Under the pieces are notes generated by a model that saw only the letters and a program-made list of their open reading frames with translations, did no database searches and had not been told where the DNA came from. DNA of 64,000 nt from JAJPHF01 sp035293805. Its GTDB lineage: Bacteria > Chloroflexota > UBA6077 > JAJPHF01. Made by a program: the position numbers and the translations under genes. How positions within the stretch are numbered: the stretch's first letter is position 1; each line of letters begins with the position of its first letter. The DNA lies in NCBI GenBank assembly GCA_035293805.1, contig DATGMD010000018.1:124001-188000 (forward strand), given 5' to 3'. Of this stretch, positions 17,201 to 23,734 are shown in pieces.

Positions 17201-17662
17201 GGGGGGGAGGAGGGCGGCGCTCCGGCCGTCGACGGCGCGACCTGGGACGCCGCGAGCACCACGGGCGAGGGCGCCGCGCCGCGCCTCGTCGTCGCCGTGC
17301 CGCCCGACCTGGCCGCGTGGGCAGCGCCCGACCGGCTCGAGCAGGTGGTGACCAACCTGCTCGAGAATGCGATCAAATACTCCCCGCGCGGCGGCACGAT
17401 TCGCGTCGCGGCTGGTCCGCGCGGGGCCGACACGGTCTACCTGGCCGTGAGCGACGAAGGAATCGGCATTCCCCAGGAGCGACACGGTGAGCTGTTCCGG
17501 CCATTCGCGCGCGTGGAGCACGTCCTGACGCGGCAGACCCAGGGCGCGGGCCTCGGGCTCTACATCTGCAAGCAGCTCGTCGAGCGCATGGGCGGCACGA
17601 TCGCGCTCGCCAGCGCCCCCGGCCGTGGCACCACCGTCACCGTCACGCTACGGGCTGCCTAG
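14219..17662 (+). CDS. Membrane sensor histidine kinase (Cache-HAMP-GAF-GAF-PAS-HisKA-HATPase)
   Basis: 1147 residues. A first transmembrane helix (about 29-52) and a second (about 307-325) enclose a Cache-type extracytoplasmic sensor. A HAMP domain (about 326-378) follows, then two GAF domains (about 410-555 and 580-735) and a PAS domain (about 744-865, IADGVLVADPSGRISLWNPA). A HisKA domain holds phospho-His874 (SHELRTPLASIKGYAATL), and an HATPase domain (N-box NLLENAIKYSPRGG; G1 DEGIGIP; G2 GAGLGLYICK) ends the chain. A low-complexity Ala/Gly insert sits between HisKA and HATPase (about 960-1020), longer than usual. ATG 14219 is chosen; an upstream frame overlaps the divergent gene. The stop overlaps that of the convergent HesB-like gene by four bases. 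The Cache ligand is unknown. Confidence 0.93.
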   Translation: MSTEGPAGALAGARRALAETQRMSLQAKLSLLLGVVAMLPLLILGLALVSVSREALRVDALNAAAGSAQLGAGLAQRYVMDARHVIEEVAGRPIVVAAARAGDTATMEAVLNRQLRQFNEQFDTFVWRDSNGDLRARAGSTAAAREIAAGRLQREAFAAALLQPGSSVGPANRSAVSGRPVVPIAAAIRDGDTTRGAIVGTIDLTTLGDTLSRFRPDPSRSLSIVDLNNGTYLAHPDAARLLQPADDLSAALPPLRAGQSGALETEAGPGGPSLLGYVALPVIGWGVVVAEPREVALGAATDVQQSGQVLLVLTGLLAMLLGWLVGRRLSQPLRALQHATARVAAGELGATVPVRGHDEVGQVAASFNRMSAELAGAHAAEAEARHAAEALAAREALTNRINARVRASLDVDAILRATLEELGVALGAARAFLHLERDAGHQLPFTYEWTRPGVEPASAYRPRRLAIAEMAVRARRAVAVSDLERDPHLAGLGLGPRERTPQHTWAVIVAPLFHGDTLLGVLGIHEVGGPRIWTADEIALTEAVAGEAAVALANARLYEAAQARAQRLAAVAQINRAISARLDLSALTVVVGDALGQIVPFESLGLIRLDPDGQTYRVLSHTAHVVAPPGSGGRIPVAGSRVAELLANPAPIIKDDLATTTRPLTPQEEQLRATGYHSNVLVPICAQPERPGAPGRLLGALGLASRERDRYGPAELEVLAPIAEQLAVALRNVELYAEVVAGQDRLKTIVGGIADGVLVADPSGRISLWNPAAERLLGFRAADVLGRPWPAVIQGRDASGQPLAEAAESWQQADSVVYADAQFLTCSGTELWVSVSLAPLVVADERHWVMVFRDISAYKQVEQLKSDFVATVSHELRTPLASIKGYAATLLQRRDRLPPAVRDDYLTIINDEANRLNALVNDLLEVARLERGEVQPEGMRTALRPIVERVVARLALAHAATNGATVSGPANSTRSAEDALGAALALDGAAPREPGGEEGGAPAVDGATWDAASTTGEGAAPRLVVAVPPDLAAWAAPDRLEQVVTNLLENAIKYSPRGGTIRVAAGPRGADTVYLAVSDEGIGIPQERHGELFRPFARVEHVLTRQTQGAGLGLYICKQLVERMGGTIALASAPGRGTTVTVTLRAA

Positions 17663-18003
17663 TGACTGTGCCCGCAGCCGCAGGTGCCGTGCCCGCAGCC
17701 GCAGCCGCCGCCCGTGGGCAGGCCCTGCACGCCACGCAGCATAAAGCCGCCGCCCATCAGACTCTCGCTGTAGTCGATCTCTGCGTCGTCCAGATACGGC
17801 GAGCTCGCCGGATCGACCACCAGGCGCACGAGGCCCGCGTCGACGACCGTGTCCCCGGTATCGGGCTCGCTGACCAGCATCATGCCGTACGGCTGATGGC
17901 CGTTCTGCGGGTCCACCCACACGCGGACCATCGTCTCCGCGCCGTCGCGCTCGGTCAGCAGCTCGCTGAGCTTACCCTGGGCCGCTTCGGAAACCGTCAG
18001 CAT
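17659..18003 (-). CDS. HesB/IscA-like protein with Cys/His-rich tail
   Basis: 114 residues with the HesB/IscA fold: LTVSEAAQGKLSELL at the N-terminus, then VRVWVDPQNGHQPYGMMLVSEPDTGD and a DDAEIDYSESLMGGGFML segment. Canonical A-type Fe-S carriers have Cys near residue 35 and a C-G-C pair at the end. Here the first Cys is absent and the tail is expanded to a GCGCGHGTCGCGHSH-like run that ends the protein. This may bind a metal or an Fe-S cluster in a different way. The neighbours, a SufR-type regulator and its operator, support an Fe-S or metal role. Confidence 0.8.
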   Translation of the reverse strand: MLTVSEAAQGKLSELLTERDGAETMVRVWVDPQNGHQPYGMMLVSEPDTGDTVVDAGLVRLVVDPASSPYLDDAEIDYSESLMGGGFMLRGVQGLPTGGGCGCGHGTCGCGHSH

Positions 18004-18128
18004 TGTCCCTCACCTCATATGTGCGTCGCGCGTGCGCTCACCGCGTTCGACGACGGGGTCGTGGTTAGGCTACCGCGCCGGCCCCCTCGACGGGAAGGCG
18101 CAAGCATGGGTCCACGGCTGCTGCCGGC

Positions 18129-18383
18129 TCAAGCGCCCTGGCGCTCGCCGGTCGGGTCGTGCGCCGTCCGCGGAGCGGCAGCCAGCAGCAGCGTGGCCTC
18201 GTGGCCACAGCCCAGCGCCCGGCAGTCGCCGAACGTCGAGCGGAGCGCCCACAGGACCAGCGCCAGGCCCGGCTCCCCGCGCGCGGCGATGGCGCTGGTG
18301 GGCAGCGTGAGCAGCCGCTCCAGCCGGCCGAGAAAATAGTGCCCCAGCGGGCCACGCTGGGGCATTCCGGCCAGGCCGTCCAT
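18129..18383 (-). CDS. Small conserved-looking protein next to SufR, unknown function
   Basis: 84 residues from ATG 18383, with a strong GGAGGAG just upstream. The sequence is mostly helical: an N-terminal amphipathic stretch (GHYFLGRLERLLTLP), a middle hydrophobic helix and the segment STFGDCRALGCGHEATLLLA, whose two Cys and His could bind metal. Small proteins with a similar D-C-x-x-L-G-x-x-x-E-A pattern occur near Fe-S assembly genes; I state this from memory and only weakly. A -10 element at 18407-18412 and the SufR box at 18439-18452 lie immediately upstream, so it is probably SufR-controlled, perhaps together with the HesB-like gene 126 bases downstream. Confidence 0.6.
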   Translation of the reverse strand: MDGLAGMPQRGPLGHYFLGRLERLLTLPTSAIAARGEPGLALVLWALRSTFGDCRALGCGHEATLLLAAAPRTAHDPTGERQGA

Positions 18384-18406
18384 TGCTCCTCCGCTGTCGC
18401 ACTCGG

Positions 18407-18412
18407 AGTATA
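18407..18412 (-). promoter_or_regulatory. -10 element for the 18129-18383 gene
   Basis: Reading leftward the bases are TATACT, 24 bases before ATG 18383. The expected -35 position is about 18430-18435, directly next to the SufR box, so bound SufR would block polymerase. Confidence 0.5.
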
Positions 18413-18438
18413 ACGTAGCAAAGCCTTTTGCGCTTCGT

Positions 18439-18452
18439 CAACCAAGCGGTTG
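18439..18452. promoter_or_regulatory. SufR operator, exact CAAC-N6-GTTG
   Basis: CAAC at 18439-18442, six bases, then GTTG at 18449-18452. This matches the inverted repeat described for cyanobacterial SufR, the Fe-S-cluster-sensing repressor of suf genes. It lies in the divergent region between the small Cys protein and the SufR-type gene, so it could control both. Confidence 0.65.
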
Positions 18453-18606
18453 TCAAAATGCCACAAGCGTTGCCCCCGCCGCGCCGGGCGCGCTAGTATC
18501 CTCGCACGGGGCGCCAATGGCGTCGGCCGCCTGGCGGCGGATTGGGCGGCTGACGCCGCGTGTCGAGCCGCGGCCGCGGTGTGGCTCCCCGCTAAGAGGC
18601 TGCTAC

Positions 18607-19245
18607 ATGACCCGATCGGCTACCCGCCTGGCCCTAGTACGTCAGCTCAAGTGCCACGGGCCCCAGACGGCGGCTGCGCTGGCGGCCGCTGTCGGCGTGA
18701 GCGCCGTCGCCGTACGCAAGCACCTCGCCGCGCTCGCCGGCGAGGGCGCCGTCGCGATCGAGCGCGTGCGCCAGCCGGTCGGCCGCCCGGCCTACCACTA
18801 CCGCCTGACGGAAGCGGCCGCGGCCTACTTCCCGCAAGGCCACCACTCGTTGCTGCTAGGCGTGCTGGCCGCTCTCGACCGCGCCGGCCCGACGGCGCTC
18901 GAAGACACACTGGCCGCGTGCAGCGCCCAGGCCCGCCTGGATTACGGCGCGCGGCTCGCGGGCAAGCCGCTGGCCGAGCGCGTGACCGAGCTGGCCCGCC
19001 TGCGCGATGCCGAGGGGTTTCTCACCACGGTAGAGCGTGAGGGCGACGTGCTTACCCTGCGCGAGCACCACTGCCCGGTCCGCGACGTGGCCGAGCGCTA
19101 TCCCGCAGCCTGCCGCTGCGAGCAGCAGCTGTTCCGCGACCTGCTGGGCGCCGATGTCGAGTACGCCGCAAGCCTGCTCGAAGGCGCCCCCGCCTGCGCC
19201 TACCGCATCCCCCTCGCGGTCGTCGAGCCGACCGCCGGGGGGTAG
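18607..19245 (+). CDS. sufR: SufR-type Fe-S-sensing transcriptional repressor
   Basis: 212 residues. The N-terminal winged helix (VRQLKCHGPQTAAALAAAVG, VSAVAVRKHLAALAGEGAV) is of the DeoR/ArsR-like kind found in SufR. The C-terminal part has four Cys in a C-X12-C-X-C-X25-C array (Cys156, 169, 171, 197), in the region where SufR proteins bind an Fe-S cluster (HHCPVRDVAERYPAACRCEQ). ATG 18607 is preferred over an upstream GC-rich extension to 18517. A consensus SufR box 155 bases upstream supports the call and suggests self-regulation. No sufBCDS genes are in the window. SufR itself is usually found beside them, so here it may serve a small local regulon. Confidence 0.82.
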   Translation: MTRSATRLALVRQLKCHGPQTAAALAAAVGVSAVAVRKHLAALAGEGAVAIERVRQPVGRPAYHYRLTEAAAAYFPQGHHSLLLGVLAALDRAGPTALEDTLAACSAQARLDYGARLAGKPLAERVTELARLRDAEGFLTTVEREGDVLTLREHHCPVRDVAERYPAACRCEQQLFRDLLGADVEYAASLLEGAPACAYRIPLAVVEPTAGG

Positions 19246-19359
19246 GCCCACTCCGCGCGCCCCGGCTGGCCCCCCGCTCCCGCCGCGCGCGGCCTCCGCG
19301 CTTGCAGCCGCCGTCACAACCGGCTAAGATGTTGCGGGCAAAGAACTCCTAATTCTGTC

Positions 19360-19365
19360 TATAAG
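19360..19365 (+). promoter_or_regulatory. -10 candidate for the UGA-containing permease
   Basis: TATAAG lies about 67 bases before ATG 19432 in a locally AT-richer stretch. The -35 is unclear (TTGCGG at 19332-19337 is too far). Confidence 0.3.
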
Positions 19366-19431
19366 GCAAAAGCGCTTAGCGCCGCGCCGCTCGGCCGGTG
19401 CGTCGCACGCTGTGCCGCCGGAGCGGGCTCG

Positions 19432-20508
19432 ATGTCCCAGCCAGCCGTTACCGCGCCGCCGCGCGGCAGCCGCCGCGCCGAGTACCTCCTGGGCTTCGGC
19501 CTCTTGCTGCTGATCGCCGTGGTGGGCCTCTTTATCGTCAAATGGAGCCCGTACTGGGCGCGCGCGTTTACCGTGGCGGGCAGCCATACGCTGGGCAACC
19601 CGATTATGTACGGCGGTGAGACGGCGCCGCCCGCCGCGTCGCTGGCCGCGGCGCTCGACTACGCGCAGCGCTACTTCCTGGCCGTCTGGCAGGCCATGCT
19701 GCTCGGCCTGCTGATGGCCGCCACGATCCAGAGCGTCGTGCCTCGCGACTGGCTCGCCCAGGTGCTCGGCAGCCGCTCCGCGCGCACGTCGTTGTTCGGC
19801 GGGCTGCTGGCGCTCCCGGGCATGATGTGAACGTGCTGCGCCGTCCCGGTGGTCACCGGGCTCTACAAGCGGGGCGTCTCCATCGGCTGCGCGGTCGCCT
19901 TCTTCCTCGGTAACCCGACGCTGAACCCCGCGGTGCTGGTGTTCATGCTGTTCACCATCGGCTGGCAGTGGGCGGCGCTGCGCCTCGTGCTCGGCATCGT
20001 CTTCGTCGTCGGCGGCGCGTGGCTCGCCACCCGCCTCACGCAGGGCATGGCCGTGGACAGCCAGGAAGCGGTCGTCGTAGCGGAGCCGGCGGCAGACACA
20101 CGGCCGTGGCCGATCCGCTGGGTGAGCGCCTTCGTCGGGCTAGCGATCCGCTTGTTGCCCGAGTACGTCATCATCATGGGCGTGCTCGGCGCCGCGCGCG
20201 TGTTCCTGTTCCCGGCGATGGGCCCCGAGATCGGCAACAACGTGGGAGCGATTATCGCCCTGGCGCTCGCCGGCACGCTGTTCGCCATCCCGACCGCCGG
20301 CGAGATCCCGGTCGTGCAGACGATGCTCGGCTACGGCGTGGGGGCCGGCCCGGCCGGCGCCCTGCTGATGACGCTCGCGCCGCTCAGCCTGCCGTCGCTC
20401 GTCATGCTCGGCCGCACCTTCCCGACGCGGGTGCTCGTGGCGCTGGCCGCGCTCTGCGTCGCGATCGGCATCGTCGGGGGCGTGCTCGCCCTGGCGCTCG
20501 GCCTCTGA
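19432..20508 (+). CDS. COG0701/DUF318 (ArsP/YraQ-type) permease with in-frame UGA at codon 133; candidate selenoprotein
   Basis: Two same-frame open segments (19432-19827 and 19831-20508), separated only by TGA at 19828-19830, together encode a 358-residue permease with about eight transmembrane helices. The UGA falls in the family's signature: before it LLALPGMM, after it TCCAVPVVTGLYKRGVS, where homologues carry Cys (a C-T-C-C-A-x-P type motif). Both parts show continuous homology (IQSVVPRDWLAQVLG before, AFFLGNPTLNPAVLVFM after) and there is no frameshift. UGA therefore replaces one Cys codon. A hairpin with a GGUC loop follows at 19845-19860. If UGA is read as selenocysteine, this is a full-length Sec133 permease. 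Otherwise it is a truncated 132-residue protein or a sequencing/assembly error. Family members move arsenicals or other metal(loid)s in some bacteria. Confidence 0.75.
19828..19860 (+). promoter_or_regulatory. SECIS-like stem-loop directly after the in-frame UGA
   Basis: CCCGGT (19845-19850) and ACCGGG (19855-19860) pair around the loop GGTC (19851-19854); the stem can extend to 7 bp over a 2-base loop. The loop begins 20 bases after UGA. Bacterial SECIS elements need a stem, a small apical loop with G in its first two bases, and a loop roughly 16-37 bases from UGA. The E. coli fdhF element also displays GGUC in its loop at a similar distance. The fit is good, but GC-rich hairpins are common here. 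Confidence 0.55.
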
Positions 20509-20661
20509 GCGCCGCAAAATCCGTAGCGCGGGTCGCTTGTCGCCCGCGGCGGCCCGCAGGCCGCAACTCCGGCGCTCCTATCGCAGACCACGAGCAGCCG
20601 CTACAGCTCCGCGACCTCGTAGTGAGCGCCCTGTGTCGGGGCCGTCTGGCTGTGCGAGCGC

Positions 20662-20994
20662 CTACTCACGCTCCAGCTTCTGGCCGAAGAGCGCGTCGGC
20701 CCCGTAGGTGGACGCGGCAGAGGTCAAGTTGCAGACAGGCGAGGGTTGCCCTTCGGTCGGATTGGGACCAGCCCAACGGCCGAAGGTCACATGATCGTCG
20801 TTGACGTTCTTACCCCACGTGCCCAGGAGCACGTCGACCAACGCGCCAGGTTCGTGAGGGCTGCACTTGGCGAAGTAGACTGCGTAGGTGTCTCCGTCGC
20901 GATAAACAAATCCCTTCACTACCTGGAATGAGTTGCCGCAGCACTCGCAGGTGCTCGTCTGCACGGTGCGTTCTGCTCTGAGGTTCGGCCACAT
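20662..20994 (-). CDS. Uncharacterised protein with N-terminal CxCC motif
   Basis: 110 residues from ATG 20994 with GAGGAGGT upstream. It begins with a Cys cluster (STCECCGNSFQVVKGFVY) like half of a zinc ribbon, followed by a beta-rich segment (GDTYAVYFAKCSPHE, VDVLLGTWG) containing further Cys. I do not recognise an enzymatic family. Similar small proteins with C-x-C-C-G and 'GFVY-DG-YAVYF' patterns occur as orphans in Actinobacteria and Chloroflexota. The local base composition is visibly less GC-rich than the neighbours, which suggests recent arrival. It is convergent with the permease. Confidence 0.7.
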   Translation of the reverse strand: MWPNLRAERTVQTSTCECCGNSFQVVKGFVYRDGDTYAVYFAKCSPHEPGALVDVLLGTWGKNVNDDHVTFGRWAGPNPTEGQPSPVCNLTSAASTYGADALFGQKLERE

Positions 20995-21134
20995 GCTACC
21001 TCCTCATTGAGGATTACGTACCGCTAGCTGGAGCAGCGCATAGCCGATGGGACCAGCATACGCCTTGCGCGTGGCGCCCCGGAGGGCCACAATCGGGGAG
21101 ACGGCCGCGGGCGCGGACGGCGAGGAGGATGACG

Positions 21135-22112
21135 ATGGCACGGACACACGACATGGGCGGGCGGCCCGACGCCGGGCCAATTGACCGCGGGCAGCACCAG
21201 CTCGACGACTGGGAGCTGCTGGCCGAGGCGGTGTCGGGCGCCCTCGGCGCCAAGGGTATCCGCCGCACCGACGAGTCGCGGCGCGTGCAGGAAGACCTGC
21301 CCCCGGCCATCTATGAGTCGCTGAAGTACTACGAGCGCTGGACCGCCGGCGCGGAAGCCATCCTGATCGAGAAGGGGCTACTCACGCAGGCGGAGGTCGA
21401 CGCGCGCGCCGCCGCCATCGGCGAGCGCTGGGCGGGCCAGCCGGACGGCCAGAACGGTCACGGGGGCCACGATGGCCACGACCACGGCCCGGATGGCGCG
21501 CACCCCGGCGTGCAGGCCGACGCGCCCCCCAACCCCTACGCCCTCCGCATCCGCGCCATCGCCGCGCTGCTCGTCGAGAAGGGCATCCTCACGAACGCCG
21601 ACATTCAGCGGCAGCTCGACTATATGGAGGCGCGCTCGCCGGCCGACGGGGCACGGATCGTTGCCCGTGCCTGGGTCGATCCCGCCTACAAGGCGCGGCT
21701 GCTGGCCGACCCCAAGGCCGCCTGCGCCGAGCTGGGCGTGGACGCCTCCAGCATCCCCGAGCTGGTCGTGCTGGAGAACACGGACACCCAGCACCATCTG
21801 GTGGTCTGCACGCTCTGCTCCTGCTACCCGCGCCCGATCCTCGGCCGGCCGCCGGACTGGTACAAGAGCTTCAACTACCGCTCGCGCGCCGTGCTGGAGC
21901 CCCGCGCCGTGATGGCGGAGTTCGGCTTCGACTGCCCGCCCGACGTGGAGGTGCGCGTCCACGACAGCACCGCCGACGTGCGCTACCTCGTCCTGCCCCA
22001 GCGCCCGGCCGGCACCGAGCACCTCAGCGAGGCCGAGCTAACCCGCCTGGTGACGCGCGACAGCATGATCGGCGTGAGCAATCCCCTGCCCGAGCCGGTC
22101 ACCGCCGGCTGA
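21135..22112 (+). CDS. Cobalt-type nitrile/thiocyanate hydratase-like fusion: beta-N-terminal domain plus alpha subunit
   Basis: 325 residues. Residues about 20-100 resemble the helical N-terminal half of nitrile hydratase beta (DDWELLAEAVSGALG, LPPAIYESLKYYERWTAG, EKGLLTQAEVDARA). A His/Gly/Asp-rich linker (about 108-124, H109 onward) follows. The rest is a nitrile hydratase alpha-like domain with the metal claw CTLCSC at Cys225, Cys228 and Cys230. The Thr after the first Cys is the cobalt-type signature. WYKSFNYRSRAVLEPRAV is also typical. Thiocyanate hydrolase has the same subunit origins (alpha/beta/gamma equal beta-N/beta-C/alpha), so it is an alternative. No beta C-terminal SH3-like domain is encoded nearby. 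ATG 21135 is chosen because ATG 21129 touches the GAGGAGG ribosome site. Confidence 0.82.
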   Translation: MARTHDMGGRPDAGPIDRGQHQLDDWELLAEAVSGALGAKGIRRTDESRRVQEDLPPAIYESLKYYERWTAGAEAILIEKGLLTQAEVDARAAAIGERWAGQPDGQNGHGGHDGHDHGPDGAHPGVQADAPPNPYALRIRAIAALLVEKGILTNADIQRQLDYMEARSPADGARIVARAWVDPAYKARLLADPKAACAELGVDASSIPELVVLENTDTQHHLVVCTLCSCYPRPILGRPPDWYKSFNYRSRAVLEPRAVMAEFGFDCPPDVEVRVHDSTADVRYLVLPQRPAGTEHLSEAELTRLVTRDSMIGVSNPLPEPVTAG

Positions 22113-22179
22113 TCTTTACATTCTGTCAACAATAGACCTGGGCCGATTCCGCGCGTAGCAAGCGGAGCCCGATCGGGAT

Positions 22180-22205
22180 ACGGGCGCGCGCTTCGCCGCG
22201 CCCGT
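22180..22205 (+). terminator. Hairpin after the nitrile-hydratase-like gene
   Basis: ACGGGCGCG at 22180-22188 pairs with CGCGCCCGT at 22197-22205 around an 8-base loop. No T-run. Confidence 0.45.
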
Positions 22206-22233
22206 CCCGTCGCGGTCCGCGAGGAGCTGACTG

Positions 22234-22707
22234 ATGGCGCTCAAGATTGAGGTGCCGGGCTGGCAGACGCTGGAGCTAGCGCACCTCGTGCTCGACGTGA
22301 ACGGCACGCTCACGCTCGACGGCATGCTCATCGCCGGGGTGGGCGACCGGCTGATAGCGGTCCAGCGCCTGGTCGCCGTCCACCTCGTCTCGGCCGACAC
22401 GCAGGGCCGTCTCGATGCGGTCGCCGCCGAGCTGGGCCTGCGCGCGCAGCGCCTGACCCTGGGCCTGGAGGCCGAGCAGAAGGCGCGCTTCGTGCAGGAC
22501 CTGGGGGCGGGCCAGGTGGTCGCGGTGGGCAACGGCGCGAACGACGTGGCGATGCTGCAAGCGGCGGCGCTCGGCATCGCCGTGCTCGGCCCCGAGGGCA
22601 TGGCGGCCGCCGCCATCCCCGCCGCCGACGTGCTGGTCGGCTCGATCCACGACGCGCTCGACCTGCTCAGCGAGCCTCGCCGCCTTATCGCTACCCTGCG
22701 GCGCTAG
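22234..22707 (+). CDS. HAD-superfamily phosphatase, soluble P-type-ATPase-like (COG4087)
   Basis: 157 residues with all four HAD motifs. Motif I is DVNGTLTLDG (nucleophile Asp21; Asn at the usual second Asp, as in P-ATPase-like members), motif II is HLVSADTQG, motif III is the Lys in EQKARFVQDLG and motif IV is VGNGANDVAMLQAA. There is no cap domain, consistent with a phosphatase acting on macromolecules or small phosphates. GAGGAG lies upstream of ATG 22234. It sits 121 bases after the nitrile-hydratase-like gene. The hairpin between them suggests separate transcription, although the genes could still be co-regulated. Confidence 0.85.
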   Translation: MALKIEVPGWQTLELAHLVLDVNGTLTLDGMLIAGVGDRLIAVQRLVAVHLVSADTQGRLDAVAAELGLRAQRLTLGLEAEQKARFVQDLGAGQVVAVGNGANDVAMLQAAALGIAVLGPEGMAAAAIPAADVLVGSIHDALDLLSEPRRLIATLRR

Positions 22708-22739
22708 CAGTCTGCTTACGGTCAACCGGAGTACCCGCC

Positions 22740-23495
22740 ATCGACCGGATCGCCCCCACCTACCGCCCTGTCGGCTGGCCGATCGGCTTCCAGCAATGGC
22801 ACTCGCTGCTCTTCCTGCACTGGCCGATCCCGGCGCCGCTGCTCCGCCCGCTGGTGGCCGCCGCGCTCGACCTCGACCTGTACGACGGCGTGGCGTACGT
22901 CGGCCTGATCCCCTTCGCCATCGAGCAGGCCCGGCCGGTCGGCGCCCCTGCGCGCCTCGCGCTCGCCTTCCTCGAGACGAACGTGCGGACCTACGTCCAT
23001 CGCGACGGCCGCGATCCGGGCGTCTACTTCTTCTCGCTCGACGCCGCCTCCTGGCTCGCGGTGGCCGGCGCCCGCCTCGGCTTCGGGCTGCCCTACTTCC
23101 CCGCCCGCATGGCCCTGCGGGCGCACGGCGGCGTCGTGGACTACACGCTGCGCCGGCGAGCAGGCCCGCGCGGCGCGCTGGCCGTCCGCTACGCCGTGGG
23201 CGACTACCGCGGCCCGTCCGCGCCGGGCACGCTGGAGCACTTCCTGATCGAGCGGTACGTACTTTACGTCGAGCGCGGCCGCGCCCTGTGGACGGCACGC
23301 GTCCACCACCGCCCCTACCCCGTCCACGACGCCCGCCTGCTGCGCCTGGACGAGTCGTTGTTCGCCGCCGACGGCCTGCCGCCCGCCTCTGGCCCGCCGC
23401 CCCACGTCCACTATGCCTCGCTCGTGGACGTGGACATCTTCGCGCCGACGCGGGTTGCACGCTCGCCTGCCCTGGCATCGGCCGTCAGCCCGTAG
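22740..23495 (+). CDS. DUF2071 (YqjF-like) protein, probable AUC start
   Basis: About 251 residues. Conserved DUF2071 features are present: GWPIGFQQWHSLLFLHWPI at the N-terminus, LYDGVAYVGLIPFAIEQARP, ARLALAFLETNVRTYV, DGRDPGVYFFSLDAASWLAV and the C-terminal LIERYVLYV. Homology begins near position 22761, yet the frame has no ATG, GTG or TTG before GTG 22854, which would remove about 38 residues including conserved ones. ATC at 22740 has GGAG (22728-22731) at 8 bases, an ideal spacing, so AUC is the likely start. A sequencing error is the alternative. DUF2071 is related to acetoacetate-decarboxylase-like folds; its function is unknown. Confidence 0.75.
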   Translation: MDRIAPTYRPVGWPIGFQQWHSLLFLHWPIPAPLLRPLVAAALDLDLYDGVAYVGLIPFAIEQARPVGAPARLALAFLETNVRTYVHRDGRDPGVYFFSLDAASWLAVAGARLGFGLPYFPARMALRAHGGVVDYTLRRRAGPRGALAVRYAVGDYRGPSAPGTLEHFLIERYVLYVERGRALWTARVHHRPYPVHDARLLRLDESLFAADGLPPASGPPPHVHYASLVDVDIFAPTRVARSPALASAVSP

Positions 23496-23734
23496 CGGCG
23501 AGACGACACCCCCGCGCGTGGCGCGCCTTGCCGTCCGCACGAATCTTGCTACGGGCATATTGGCCGTGGCTGCCCGGCGTCCCGAGTCCCGAACGGACCG
23601 TCCGCCGACCGGGTAGCCGCGCGGAGCGGCCCCCGCACGGCGCCTAGCCTGACGCTCGTCGCCCGCAATCCGTTGCGGACGGCGGGCCAGGAGGCGCTCC
23701 CGCGGCGGCTAGATGGATGCGAGAGAGGCAGACG

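Noticed and set aside
19849..20508. Separate permease gene starting at GTG 19849
   Set aside because: It would begin after the conserved Cys motif and lose the first helices, with no ribosome site. It is the continuation of the frame interrupted by TGA.
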